This document shows, one piece after another, positions 40,265-48,411 of a stretch of DNA of 64,000 nt. The notes beneath the pieces were generated by a model, which worked only from the letters and a program-made list of their open reading frames with translations, did not search any database and was not told the DNA's origin. Numbering within the stretch: position 1 is the first letter of the stretch; every line of letters starts with the position of its first letter. The stretch lies in NCBI GenBank assembly GCA_046346845.1, contig JAXMHH010000001.1, positions 1 through 64,000 of the forward strand, read 5' to 3'. Source of the DNA: DSSB01 sp046346845 (GTDB lineage Bacteria; UBA10199; DSSB01). Made by a program: the position numbers and the translations under genes.

Positions 40265-42952
40265 TCAACGGATCGATTTATCCTGATTGGCCTGACCAAA
40301 GTAACCGAAGTCCGCGATGTTGCGCAGAAAGGTGGGCAGGGTTAGGCCCAGGCGTGTGGAGAGTTCGAAGAAATCGGCATCGCTGAAGCGGACCCGCCAA
40401 CGGAAATCCTCGAGATAGGCCATGATCTCGGACACGAAGCGTTCCTGCCGGCTGACTCCGGCGAGGCGCACTGGTTGCGAGGTAGACTCGGCGCCGAAAT
40501 AGACGCCGTTGGCATGCCGCCAATGCTCGGCCTCGTGGACCAGCGAGCGGACGCGGTGAGTCAGCTCGTGAAAGGCGCGATCGGCCCCATCGGAGGTACT
40601 CAGGTCGAAGCGGGGTAATTCGGGGATGAGGATGAGGTCTTGCCGGTCGACGCCCGTCAATTCCGGGAACAGCTCGAGGTTTTTCGACGAAACTTCATGT
40701 CGAGCCACGGCGAGGGCATAGGTCTCGCCATGGGTCTTGCCCCAATGGTCGACGAGTTTCTGAAAACGTTCGCGCGGGAGGATGCGGATATCCACCCGGG
40801 TTCCCGGACCGCCTCCCGCCCAGGCGGCGACGAAGGCCTCGATGGCGGGACCGGGGTGCAGGCGCATGATGTCGACCAGGTCCTGGGCTCGCAGCATGCG
40901 GCCGGAGCGGGCGAACTCCCAAAAGGCCCGGACCACCTGGCGCCTCCCCGCCTCGCGGAGGCTGGGGTCTTTCAGATAAGCGCCGGCTTCTTGAAAGACC
41001 GAGACGACCTTGCGCGCGAGGCGCAGGTCGTTGAGGTAGCCGGTATGCTCGGTGCCGTTGAGCTGGTAGGCGATTTTTTCCGGGCTCACGCCGTGCTTGC
41101 GCAACGACTCGATGCGTTCCACGGTATCCGGCGAGCCGGGATCTCCGGCGATCTCGCTCAGCTTGGCGGCGACGTCCCGCGTCGCCAGGATGTCGTGCAG
41201 CCTTTGCAGGACCAAATTCCCCAGGGGATGGGCGCGGGCGTAGTCCAGGGTGGCGTCGATATCCACGGCCAAATAACGCCCTTGGCGGCGGCCCTCGCCG
41301 AAGGTGCGGATCATCCGGGAGGCTAGCTCGGTGTTACCCAAGGATTGATGGTGGACGAAATTGAGGAGGAGGTCGGCGTCCTGGGGGCGGTAGTTGGCCC
41401 AATGGTGGACGACTTCTTCGCGGTGCTGTTGCCAAAAATGGGCGTTATATTGAGGCTCGGAGGGAGGTGCCCAGGTTTCGTCATAGGGAAGATTCAATAT
41501 CAGGTCCTGCAGGGCCCGGCGATGGAGGCCGCCTTCCAGCGCGAGGAAGATCTTTTGAAAGCTCTGCAGCCGCGTCGCGCGATGCTCCTCGGCCGCTGTC
41601 TGGCCGATCAGCAGCTGCAAGATGGAGTAATCGAAGCTGCCGGTGGAGCTGCGCATGGCGTCGGCGGTGAAGACGTGCTCGATGGCCAAGACGGTATAGA
41701 GCTGCTCCTTGCTGCCCCGGTTGGGCGAGTAGAAGAGGGCGTCGACCAGCCGCTCGTGAAAGCCGGGGAGGCTGCAGGCGATGCGGCAGGCGCTCTGGAG
41801 GATCGCCGAGGAGTAATAGCCTTGGGCGTCGGGAGGGAAGAGGGGGAGATAGCGTTCCGCCAAATTCCGGCTGCGGCCGGGAGGGGGCGTGGTCTCCTTG
41901 CCCACCATGAGGGACCTGCCCAGGTCGGCGAAGCGGGGAGGCGCGAAGGCGCGAAGGGGGAGCACGATCGAGGCCCCCGCCTGGGCGGGGGCCGGGCCGA
42001 ATCCCGACCCCTGCGAAGGGGCGAGGGTTTCGGCCCGCATATCCAGGGTCTGCTCGAGACGGGCCCATTCCTCGCCCAGCAAGAAGCGACTGAAGGACCC
42101 TGCCGCCTGCAGCTGGAACAGGGTGGCGAGGTCCTCCGCCCAGGCATCACCGCCCGAGCGGTCCGGCCGCAGGCCCGCGGCGATCTCGAGGCGATGCCCA
42201 ACGCCGATGCCGGCGAAGAGGCTCGCCGTCGGCAGGGCGGAGCGGAGCGCGCGGGTTATGGCGCCGCTCGCGGGTAGGTCCTGCGCCAAAACACTCCCGC
42301 CGGCGCCGGCCAGCTTCACGCTGCCAAGAAACAGCGTGGCGGCGGCCAACTCTCCGGCTAGGGAGGGGCGATCCAGCCCCGAACTCCTGCCCAAGACCTG
42401 GTTTACGGCGCGGGCGCTGAGCGTGAAGACGGGGACCTCCGCGCCAAGGCCCACCGCGCCTGCCCAAAGGCGGGAGGCCAGTCCCGGCCCCAGTCGGCTG
42501 AGGGCCCCCAGTCGGGCCAGGCGGTAGGCACAGCCTCCCAAGGCCATCGCCACCAAGGTGGAAGGATCGACGACCTGCCCGGCGAAATTTTTCATCTGGA
42601 ACTCGAGGCGGGCACCGAAGCCGCCTTGGCCCCTCAGGATGGCCAGCTCCCGGCGGGCGCGGGAGGCGAGCGGCGGCGGGGCGGTTCCCGCCAAGCTTTG
42701 GTAGAGCAGGACGGCCAATTCGGGATGGCTGGAGGCCTCAAGCTCGCGAGCGAAGGTCAGCGCGGCGGCGGCGAATAGCTCCGGGTCGGTTTCCATTGCC
42801 AAGGCCCGCCACTGCGACAGGGCCGCGGCGAGTCCGGCTTGCCGAAGGCCCGCCTCCAGCTCGAGGGAGGAGGTCTCTTTCGACGGCGAAACGCCGCGCC
42901 CCCGAAAGTCGAAGCGGGTCTGGACGCCTGGAGCCCAATTCAGGCGAAACAT
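40265..42952 (-). CDS. Large protein with C-terminal HExxH zinc-metallopeptidase-like motifs (895 aa)
   Basis: No named family. The N-terminal 100 residues are helical. Residues about 125-320 are Gly/Ala/Leu-rich and hydrophobic (A-M-A-L-G-G-C-A-Y; F-T-L-S-A-R-A-V-N), like the segments in the 1251-aa and 5194-aa proteins. The middle is helical. Near the C-terminus are two HExxH motifs in tandem, HELTH at 795-799 and HEAEH at 806-810, with Glu842 in S-E-I-M-A-Y as a possible third zinc ligand; this suggests a metallopeptidase-like domain. The ATG at 42952 is chosen; a GTG at 43039 would add 29 residues that look non-coding. It is convergent with the giant gene, with 22 bases between stops. No sigma-54 site was found upstream. 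Confidence 0.75.
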   Translation of the reverse strand: MFRLNWAPGVQTRFDFRGRGVSPSKETSSLELEAGLRQAGLAAALSQWRALAMETDPELFAAAALTFARELEASSHPELAVLLYQSLAGTAPPPLASRARRELAILRGQGGFGARLEFQMKNFAGQVVDPSTLVAMALGGCAYRLARLGALSRLGPGLASRLWAGAVGLGAEVPVFTLSARAVNQVLGRSSGLDRPSLAGELAAATLFLGSVKLAGAGGSVLAQDLPASGAITRALRSALPTASLFAGIGVGHRLEIAAGLRPDRSGGDAWAEDLATLFQLQAAGSFSRFLLGEEWARLEQTLDMRAETLAPSQGSGFGPAPAQAGASIVLPLRAFAPPRFADLGRSLMVGKETTPPPGRSRNLAERYLPLFPPDAQGYYSSAILQSACRIACSLPGFHERLVDALFYSPNRGSKEQLYTVLAIEHVFTADAMRSSTGSFDYSILQLLIGQTAAEEHRATRLQSFQKIFLALEGGLHRRALQDLILNLPYDETWAPPSEPQYNAHFWQQHREEVVHHWANYRPQDADLLLNFVHHQSLGNTELASRMIRTFGEGRRQGRYLAVDIDATLDYARAHPLGNLVLQRLHDILATRDVAAKLSEIAGDPGSPDTVERIESLRKHGVSPEKIAYQLNGTEHTGYLNDLRLARKVVSVFQEAGAYLKDPSLREAGRRQVVRAFWEFARSGRMLRAQDLVDIMRLHPGPAIEAFVAAWAGGGPGTRVDIRILPRERFQKLVDHWGKTHGETYALAVARHEVSSKNLELFPELTGVDRQDLILIPELPRFDLSTSDGADRAFHELTHRVRSLVHEAEHWRHANGVYFGAESTSQPVRLAGVSRQERFVSEIMAYLEDFRWRVRFSDADFFELSTRLGLTLPTFLRNIADFGYFGQANQDKSIR

Positions 42953-43072
42953 GGGATGTGCCCTCTGCCGGCCGAGGAGCGGGGCCGGTCGAATCAGGGG
43001 AAAACTGCGATTTGGAAAACTGCCTGATTTTCGTGACACCTGGAAAATAGTTGTGTAAAAATCGCGACCTTC

Positions 43073-43654
43073 ATGCTTTCCGCCCTGAAAAAGATGTGCT
43101 TGGCCTTTTTGCTGGGGGCCTTAACCTTCACCCCCTGGGAGATCCTCATGACCCGGGTGGAAATTGTGGAATACGCCAAACCTTATTTTTTGGGGATCGC
43201 CTGGTGGACGCCCCTGGCCTTCGGTTTGGCGACGGGCCTGGCCATCCTCCTGTTGGTGTCCCTCGATCGGCTGCTGCATTTTCAGTTGGAATACCAGGGC
43301 GGGAAATTGGTCTTCGAATACCTGATGCTGGCGCTGATCTACACCTTGATCCTCTTGTTCCGGGGCTCGCCTTACTTGCTGTCGCTGGGCCTCTTGCTCT
43401 TGCTGGTCTTGCGCCTGATTTTTTTCCACCAGCCCTGGGACGTCCTGACCTTTTTAATCGGGGCCTGCCTGGGACCGACGGTGGAATTGGCCCTCACCAA
43501 TTTGAATCTTTATTTCTTTACCGAACCGGATTTTTTGGGCATGCCCTATTGGCTGCCTCTGTTGTGGGGCGGGGTGGCCGTCGCCGTCAGGCGGCTGGCC
43601 TGGATCCTGGCGCCGCCGCCCCCGCCGCCGAATTTGTATTCCGTGAAACTTTGA
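43073..43654 (+). CDS. Integral membrane protein of unknown function (193 aa)
   Basis: Five or six hydrophobic helices are seen (starting at about residues 8, 42, 84, 102, 125 and 156), so it is an inner-membrane protein. T-P-W-E-I-L-M-T-R follows the first helix and G-P-T-V-E-L sits in the fifth; the tail has seven consecutive Pro. No family assigned with confidence. It starts divergently from the 895-aa gene and is followed after 16 bases by the FKBP gene, which suggests co-transcription. Confidence 0.75.
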   Translation: MLSALKKMCLAFLLGALTFTPWEILMTRVEIVEYAKPYFLGIAWWTPLAFGLATGLAILLLVSLDRLLHFQLEYQGGKLVFEYLMLALIYTLILLFRGSPYLLSLGLLLLLVLRLIFFHQPWDVLTFLIGACLGPTVELALTNLNLYFFTEPDFLGMPYWLPLLWGGVAVAVRRLAWILAPPPPPPNLYSVKL

Positions 43655-43670
43655 CAAAGGAGAATATGGC

Positions 43671-44150
43671 ATGAAGCTTCGAACCCTGAAACTGACCGCG
43701 ATCTGCCTGGGCATGAGCGCCGCCGCGAGCCTGGCCTTCGTACCCGCCCGCGCCGCCGACAAGGCCCCCGAGAGCGCCCCCTCGGCCAAGGCCGCTCCCA
43801 AAGCGCCGGTCTATCAGACCACGGCCTCCGGGCTGAAATACCGGGACAAAGAGGTGGGGAAGGGGGTCAAGCCCGCCCAGGGGCAGAAGGTGAAGGTCCA
43901 TTATACGGGCAGGCTCACCGATGGTACGGTTTTTGACAGCTCGATTTCCCGCGGCCAGCCCATCGAATTTATCTTGGGCGTGGGCCAAGTGATCAAAGGC
44001 TGGGACGAGGGCCTATCCACCATGAAAGTAGGGGGCAAGCGGGAATTGGTCATACCCTCCGACCTGGCCTATGGTCCTTCCGGACGTCCCCCGGTGATTC
44101 CGCCCAATGCCACCCTGATTTTCGATGTGGAACTGGTAGGCGTGGAATAA
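43671..44150 (+). CDS. Exported FKBP-type peptidyl-prolyl cis-trans isomerase
   Basis: 159 residues: signal peptide 1-28 ending A-R-A-A, an Ala/Pro/Lys linker, then a single FKBP domain (about 50-159) with V-H-Y-T-G-R-L, D-G-T-V-F-D-S-S, G-Q-V-I-K-G-W-D-E-G and I-P-P-N-A-T-L-I-F-D-V-E-L. These are the core active-site blocks, so catalysis is expected. It probably helps folding of exported proteins in the periplasm. Size and layout match FkpA/Mip-like short forms without the dimerisation helix. Confidence 0.93.
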   Translation: MKLRTLKLTAICLGMSAAASLAFVPARAADKAPESAPSAKAAPKAPVYQTTASGLKYRDKEVGKGVKPAQGQKVKVHYTGRLTDGTVFDSSISRGQPIEFILGVGQVIKGWDEGLSTMKVGGKRELVIPSDLAYGPSGRPPVIPPNATLIFDVELVGVE

Positions 44151-44213
44151 GAATTTTCACTATTCATCCAAAGCGGCGATTCGTTAAAATGTCACCGTTG
44201 AGGAGGAGTCTCG

Positions 44214-44633
44214 ATGATCGAAGAATACGGCACACTTTCGGAAGAAGAGCTAATCCAAGAGATTATCTCTGAGCTCGAAGAGAGCGACGAGATCGATCCC
44301 AGCGATCTGGACTTCAAGTTTGAAGACGACAAGCTCAAGATCACCGGGACCCTGCAGAACGAAGACGAATTAGAGGCCCTGATCAGCGTGCTGGAAGATT
44401 ACGTCGATCCTAAAGACTACCAATGCGACGTCGAACTCATGGAGGAAGGCGTCGACAGCACCCTCAATAAAGATCGCCGCATCGCCCGCGAGCCCGATGA
44501 AGACTATGAGGAGGAAGATGAGGAGGAGGATGAGGACTTCGACGATGATGGGCTCGAGGAGGTCGAGGAGGACGAGTTGGACTTCGAAGACCTCGAGGAG
44601 GATGAGGGAGATGACGACGAGGATAAATGGTGA
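44214..44633 (+). CDS. Highly acidic hypothetical protein (139 aa)
   Basis: The N-terminal 85 residues look folded (K-I-T-G-T-L-Q-N-E-D-E-L-E-A-L, perhaps a small alpha/beta domain a little like BON). The last 45 residues are almost only Asp and Glu. A strong AGGAGGAG precedes the ATG at 44214. Soluble and cytoplasmic by appearance. Function unknown; acidic tails of this kind often bind basic proteins, metals or nucleic-acid-binding proteins, which is only a general possibility here. Confidence 0.75.
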   Translation: MIEEYGTLSEEELIQEIISELEESDEIDPSDLDFKFEDDKLKITGTLQNEDELEALISVLEDYVDPKDYQCDVELMEEGVDSTLNKDRRIAREPDEDYEEEDEEEDEDFDDDGLEEVEEDELDFEDLEEDEGDDDEDKW

Positions 44634-44745
44634 TCTTTCCCACTGAAGTATTATTTAACATAATGCATCTTATCTCTCTTTTATAGGTCGGCCCCGCCGG
44701 CTTCCATCTTGTTTTTAAGACCCAAAAGCTGTATCTCCCTCGGCC

Positions 44746-46740
44746 ATGTCGACCCTCCCGAAACCCAGGGTTCCGGCGGAAATCCAGGTTTCCGAAACGG
44801 ACCTATCCCAGCAAATTCAAGGCGCCATCCATCGCGCCCAACGGCTCCTGCTCAACCATCAATTCCCCGAAGGCTTTTGGTGGTACACCCTCGAGGCCAA
44901 CGAGACCATCGGCGCCGAATACCTCTTTTTACGGCAGTTCCTGGGCATTCCCGACGCCAATATCAGCCGCGCCCTGTGCCGGCGCATGCTCAGCCAGCAG
45001 CGTGAGGACGGTTCCTGGGCCATCTATTTCCAGGGCCCCGGCGACCTGAGCACCACGGTGGAATGCTACTGGGCCCTCAAGCTGGCCGGCCTTTCCACCG
45101 AGCACCCAGCCATGGTTCGGGCCCGGGGCTTTATCCGTTCCCATGGCGGACCGACCAAGGTCCGGGTCTTTACCAAGATCCACCTGGCGATGTTTGGCCT
45201 GGCGCCTTGGAGCGCCGCCCCGGCCATGCCCTACATATTTATGATGCTGCCCAAATGGGCCCCGGTGAACATCTACGAATTCAGCTCTTGGGCCCGGGCC
45301 TGTATTGTTCCCTTGCTCATCATCCTCAATGAAAAACCTGTACATAAGCTAAATTTCGACCTGGAAGAGCTTTTCCCCGAGGCCCCCGGCGATCGCGACT
45401 GGTCGATCTCCTCCTCGGAGGGCGACTGGTTTTCGATCGGTAAAATCTTCCTAAACGTCGACAAGTTATTGAAGAACATCGAAAAGTTTAAATTGCCCAA
45501 GTTCCGGCGCGGTCTAGCGGTTAACCGGTGCGTGAAGTATATTCGAGAACATATTGAAAAAACTGAAGATATTTATCCGGCAATGGCCTATAGCGCCCTT
45601 GCGCTCAAGACCCTCGGGCATCCCAACCACGATCCCACCCTCCAGAAATGCCTCCGCGGATTGAATAACTTTCATCAGCTCTGCGACGGCGATCTGCTGC
45701 ACATCCCGCGCGAGGGCATCGAATTGGACGGCGAGCAGCGCTACCTGCACCAGCAATGCTGTATCTCGCCGGTCTGGGACACGCCTTGGGCCTCGGTCAG
45801 CCTGGTGGAGAGCGGCCTGAACCCCGATCACCCTGCCCTGCGCCGCGCCGCAGACTGGCTGGTCTCCAAGCAGATCACCACCGTGAAGGGAGACTGGGCG
45901 GTCAAGAACAAGCACGCCAAGCCAGGGGGCTGGTCCTTCGAATTTCAGAACGATTACTTCCCGGACGTGGACGACACCCTCGAGGTCCTAAGCCTCTTCC
46001 ACAAGATCGGCTATCCCAGCGCAGAGATCAAAAGGTCCTTCGACCTGGGCCTCGACTGGCTGCTCAGCATGCAATGCAAGAACGGCGGCTGGGCCGCCTT
46101 CGACGTCGACAACGACCTGCACCTGGTCAACAAGATCCCCTTTTCCGACCACGGCGCCTGCCTCGACCCGCCGACGCCGGACATCACCGGGCGCATGCTG
46201 GAGTTCCTCGCCTTGATCGGCTGGGACCGCGAATCGCCCGTGGTGCAGCGCGCGCTGCGCTTCGTCTACCGCGAACAGCTGGAGTGCGGGGCCTGGGAGG
46301 GCCGCTGGGGCGTGAACTACCTCTACGGCACCTGGTGCGTCCTGACTGGTTTAGCCGCCATCGGTGAAGACCTGAAGGATCCGCGAATCCAGAAGGCGGT
46401 GGCCTTTTTAAAAAGGGCACAGTTGCACGATGGGGGCTGGGGCGAATCTTGCGCCGGCTACGCCGAGGACCGCTTCGTCCCCCTCACTCACTCCGTCCCT
46501 TCCCAGACCGCCTGGGCCTTGATGGGGTTGATCGCCGCCGGCGAGGCCGCATCGCCCCTGGCCGAGCGTGGCCTGGAATTCCTCCTGCGCCGCCAGAACG
46601 ACCACGGCTGCTGGGACGAGCGGGAATACACCGGTACCGGTTTTCCCGGGCATTTCTACATCCGCTATCACGGGTACCGGCACTATTTTCCGCTGTTGGC
46701 ACTGGGGAGATATCGCGCCGCCCGGCGCGGCCAGGGCTGA
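44746..46740 (+). CDS. shc: Squalene-hopene cyclase
   Basis: 664-residue class II triterpene cyclase, a monotopic membrane enzyme that cyclises squalene to hopene/diplopterol for hopanoid lipids. Seen: the catalytic DxDDT as D407-V-D-D-T411 and several QW repeats (Q-R-E-D-G-S-W, Q-C-K-N-G-G-W, C-G-A-W-E-G-R-W, Q-L-H-D-G-G-W). Length is normal. Other hopanoid genes (hpnC, D, E, H) are not in the window; only ispH, from the supply pathway, lies nearby on the other strand. No strong ribosome site is seen before the ATG. Confidence 0.96.
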   Translation: MSTLPKPRVPAEIQVSETDLSQQIQGAIHRAQRLLLNHQFPEGFWWYTLEANETIGAEYLFLRQFLGIPDANISRALCRRMLSQQREDGSWAIYFQGPGDLSTTVECYWALKLAGLSTEHPAMVRARGFIRSHGGPTKVRVFTKIHLAMFGLAPWSAAPAMPYIFMMLPKWAPVNIYEFSSWARACIVPLLIILNEKPVHKLNFDLEELFPEAPGDRDWSISSSEGDWFSIGKIFLNVDKLLKNIEKFKLPKFRRGLAVNRCVKYIREHIEKTEDIYPAMAYSALALKTLGHPNHDPTLQKCLRGLNNFHQLCDGDLLHIPREGIELDGEQRYLHQQCCISPVWDTPWASVSLVESGLNPDHPALRRAADWLVSKQITTVKGDWAVKNKHAKPGGWSFEFQNDYFPDVDDTLEVLSLFHKIGYPSAEIKRSFDLGLDWLLSMQCKNGGWAAFDVDNDLHLVNKIPFSDHGACLDPPTPDITGRMLEFLALIGWDRESPVVQRALRFVYREQLECGAWEGRWGVNYLYGTWCVLTGLAAIGEDLKDPRIQKAVAFLKRAQLHDGGWGESCAGYAEDRFVPLTHSVPSQTAWALMGLIAAGEAASPLAERGLEFLLRRQNDHGCWDEREYTGTGFPGHFYIRYHGYRHYFPLLALGRYRAARRGQG

Positions 46741-46746
46741 GCGACC

Positions 46747-47124
46747 TTACTTCATCGAATGCAGGCCGATCATATTCCCCTCCGTATCCGTCACGAGGGA
46801 GATGAAACCGTATTGACCGATGGACATCTTTTGGCGGTCGACTCGGCCACCTTGCTCCTTCGCCAGCCGTTCCTGCACCGCGCAATCTTCACAACTGAAA
46901 TACACCAGGGTGCTGTTGCCGCCGGAACGGACGCCTTCCATCTTTACCAAGGCGCCCGGGGCCCCGTAGACGCTGGGATTTCCCTCGAATTGCCACATCT
47001 CCATCCCGGGGACAACCATGGGGATCTCCTTTAGCTTTACATGGAAAAGCGACTCGTAGAAGCGCTTGGCGCGAGGCATGTCTTGGACGTAAATTTCGAA
47101 CCAGCCGACGGGATTCGTATTCAT
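46747..47124 (-). CDS. VOC-family (glyoxalase/bleomycin-resistance-like) protein
   Basis: 125 residues with a vicinal oxygen chelate fold: N-P-V-G-W-F-E-I-Y-V-Q-D-M at the start, A-K-R-F-Y-E-S-L-F, then F-I-S-L-V-T-D-T-E-G-N-M-I-G-L-H at the end, the usual glyoxalase-like blocks. Metal ligands of true glyoxalase are not all evident, so the substrate is unknown. Cytoplasmic. Short gap (38 bases) behind ispH on the same strand; its 3' end faces shc. Confidence 0.85.
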   Translation of the reverse strand: MNTNPVGWFEIYVQDMPRAKRFYESLFHVKLKEIPMVVPGMEMWQFEGNPSVYGAPGALVKMEGVRSGGNSTLVYFSCEDCAVQERLAKEQGGRVDRQKMSIGQYGFISLVTDTEGNMIGLHSMK

Positions 47125-47162
47125 GAGAAGACCTCCCTGAACGGATGAAGTGTGTTAGGAGA

Positions 47163-48119
47163 TTAGAATTCGTCCTCCGGGGTAAAGTCCCCGTCGAGGA
47201 TCTCCCCATCGTTGCCCTCTTTCCGGAAATGCACCTCGCCCTGATATAGTTCGGCCACGCGTTGCTGCACGTCGTCGATCTGTGACTTGGGCGTCGAGGT
47301 GCCGGCGCCGATGCCCAAATGGCGGATACCCTGGAGCCAATCGGCCTGGAGCAGGTCGGGGGAATCGATGTGGTAGGTCTTGTCGGGCAGGTATTTCTTC
47401 GCCAGGTTGGCCAGATTGGTGGTGTTGCTCGAGTTGAAGCCGCCGACGATCAGGATGGCGTCGACCCATTGGGCTAAGTCCTCGACGGCCTCCTGCTGGT
47501 TTTTGACCGGCTTGCATCGGGTGTCCACCGCCCGCATGTTGGGATACTTGGTGTCCCGGATGTATTGGACGATTTTTTCAAATTTCTCTTTGGTGATCGT
47601 CGTCTGGCAGATCGCGATCGTCTTCTCCAGGCCTGCGGGGAGGCGGTCGACCTCTTCCTTCGAATACACCACGTGGATATTGCCGCCGTAGCTGCGGCTG
47701 GCGATGATCTCCGCGTGGTTGGGGTTGCCGATCAGGATAATGTGAAAGCCTTGGTCCTCGAAGGTGCGAATCTTCCGGTAGACCCACTTGAGTAGGACCG
47801 GACAGGTTGCGTCGTGGAACTGGATGCCCTTTTCCACCAAGGCCTCTTTCAGCTCCTTGGGATAGCCGTGGGCGGTGATGACCACCTCTTGGGTGCCGTT
47901 TTTCACCAGGTTGTCCAGCTCTTGGTAGCGCTCGAGGATGGGGATGCCCTTTTGGGCCAGGTCGTTGACGATTTGGGGATTGTGCACGATGGGGCCCAGG
48001 ATGGGCTTGCGGTGCTTTTCGGCCAGTTCGATGGCGGCCTCGACGCCGAAGCAGGTGCCGGCGCTCCGGGCTACGATGACTTCAAGGGGCGGAAAGGCGG
48101 TAGAGGCGTTTTCTTGCAT
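47163..48119 (-). CDS. ispH: 4-hydroxy-3-methylbut-2-enyl diphosphate reductase
   Basis: Last enzyme of the MEP isoprenoid pathway, a [4Fe-4S] protein making IPP and DMAPP. 318 residues. Iron-sulfur cysteines are seen in A-G-T-C-F-G-V, D-A-T-C-P and D-T-R-C-K-P. Substrate-binding blocks are T-A-H-G (as ITAHGYP), Q-T-T-I-T, F-N-S-S-N-T and G-A-G-T-S-T-P. The third Cys region differs from the common D-T-I-C-x-A-T-x-N-R-Q form. The ATG at 48119 is preferred over a TTG at 48158. In Geobacter-type genomes, as I recall, ispH sits between cmk and rpsA; here it lies about 3.4 kb beyond the end of that cluster. Confidence 0.94.
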   Translation of the reverse strand: MQENASTAFPPLEVIVARSAGTCFGVEAAIELAEKHRKPILGPIVHNPQIVNDLAQKGIPILERYQELDNLVKNGTQEVVITAHGYPKELKEALVEKGIQFHDATCPVLLKWVYRKIRTFEDQGFHIILIGNPNHAEIIASRSYGGNIHVVYSKEEVDRLPAGLEKTIAICQTTITKEKFEKIVQYIRDTKYPNMRAVDTRCKPVKNQQEAVEDLAQWVDAILIVGGFNSSNTTNLANLAKKYLPDKTYHIDSPDLLQADWLQGIRHLGIGAGTSTPKSQIDDVQQRVAELYQGEVHFRKEGNDGEILDGDFTPEDEF

Positions 48120-48218
48120 AGTTGGGCCGACTTTTGCGGCTTTTGGGGGGAATGTCAAGGCGTCGCGTTCCTGTGTTTAAGAGCTGCTGAAATAGCTTGG
48201 GTGATTCTGCCTCGTCCG

Positions 48219-48366
48219 CCCCGATCTGGGAGATACCCTGCTTAGCACCGCTCGGCCCCCTCAAGCCGGGGGCCTCCCTACGGTAAATTTGCCCTCAGGA
48301 ATATCACAAGGCTTTTAGGTGAGGGCAAATTTAAGGTTGCTCAGCAGGGTATCTCCCAGATCGGGG
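48219..48366. repeat. Nested palindromic element, MITE-like
   Basis: Outer perfect 24-base inverted repeat 48219-48242 / 48343-48366. An inner perfect 14-base inverted repeat TAAATTTGCCCTCA (48284-48297) / 48320-48333, and a small GGCCCCC/GGGGGCC hairpin around 48255-48273. About 148 bases in all, without coding capacity. CTCGT occurs close outside both ends (48211-48215 and 48367-48371), perhaps a target duplication but not flush on the left. Lies between the start of ispH and the stop of cysK. Confidence 0.75.
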
Positions 48367-48411
48367 CTCGTGCAGGAAGAAAGTATGGGGCTAGGCGAAA
48401 CTGCCAAAATA

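Noticed and set aside
12846..42952. Type VI or type III secretion system
   Set aside because: FHA, kinase, PP2C and sigma-54 recall T6SS control, but no sheath, tube, baseplate, needle or ATPase gene of either system can be recognised.
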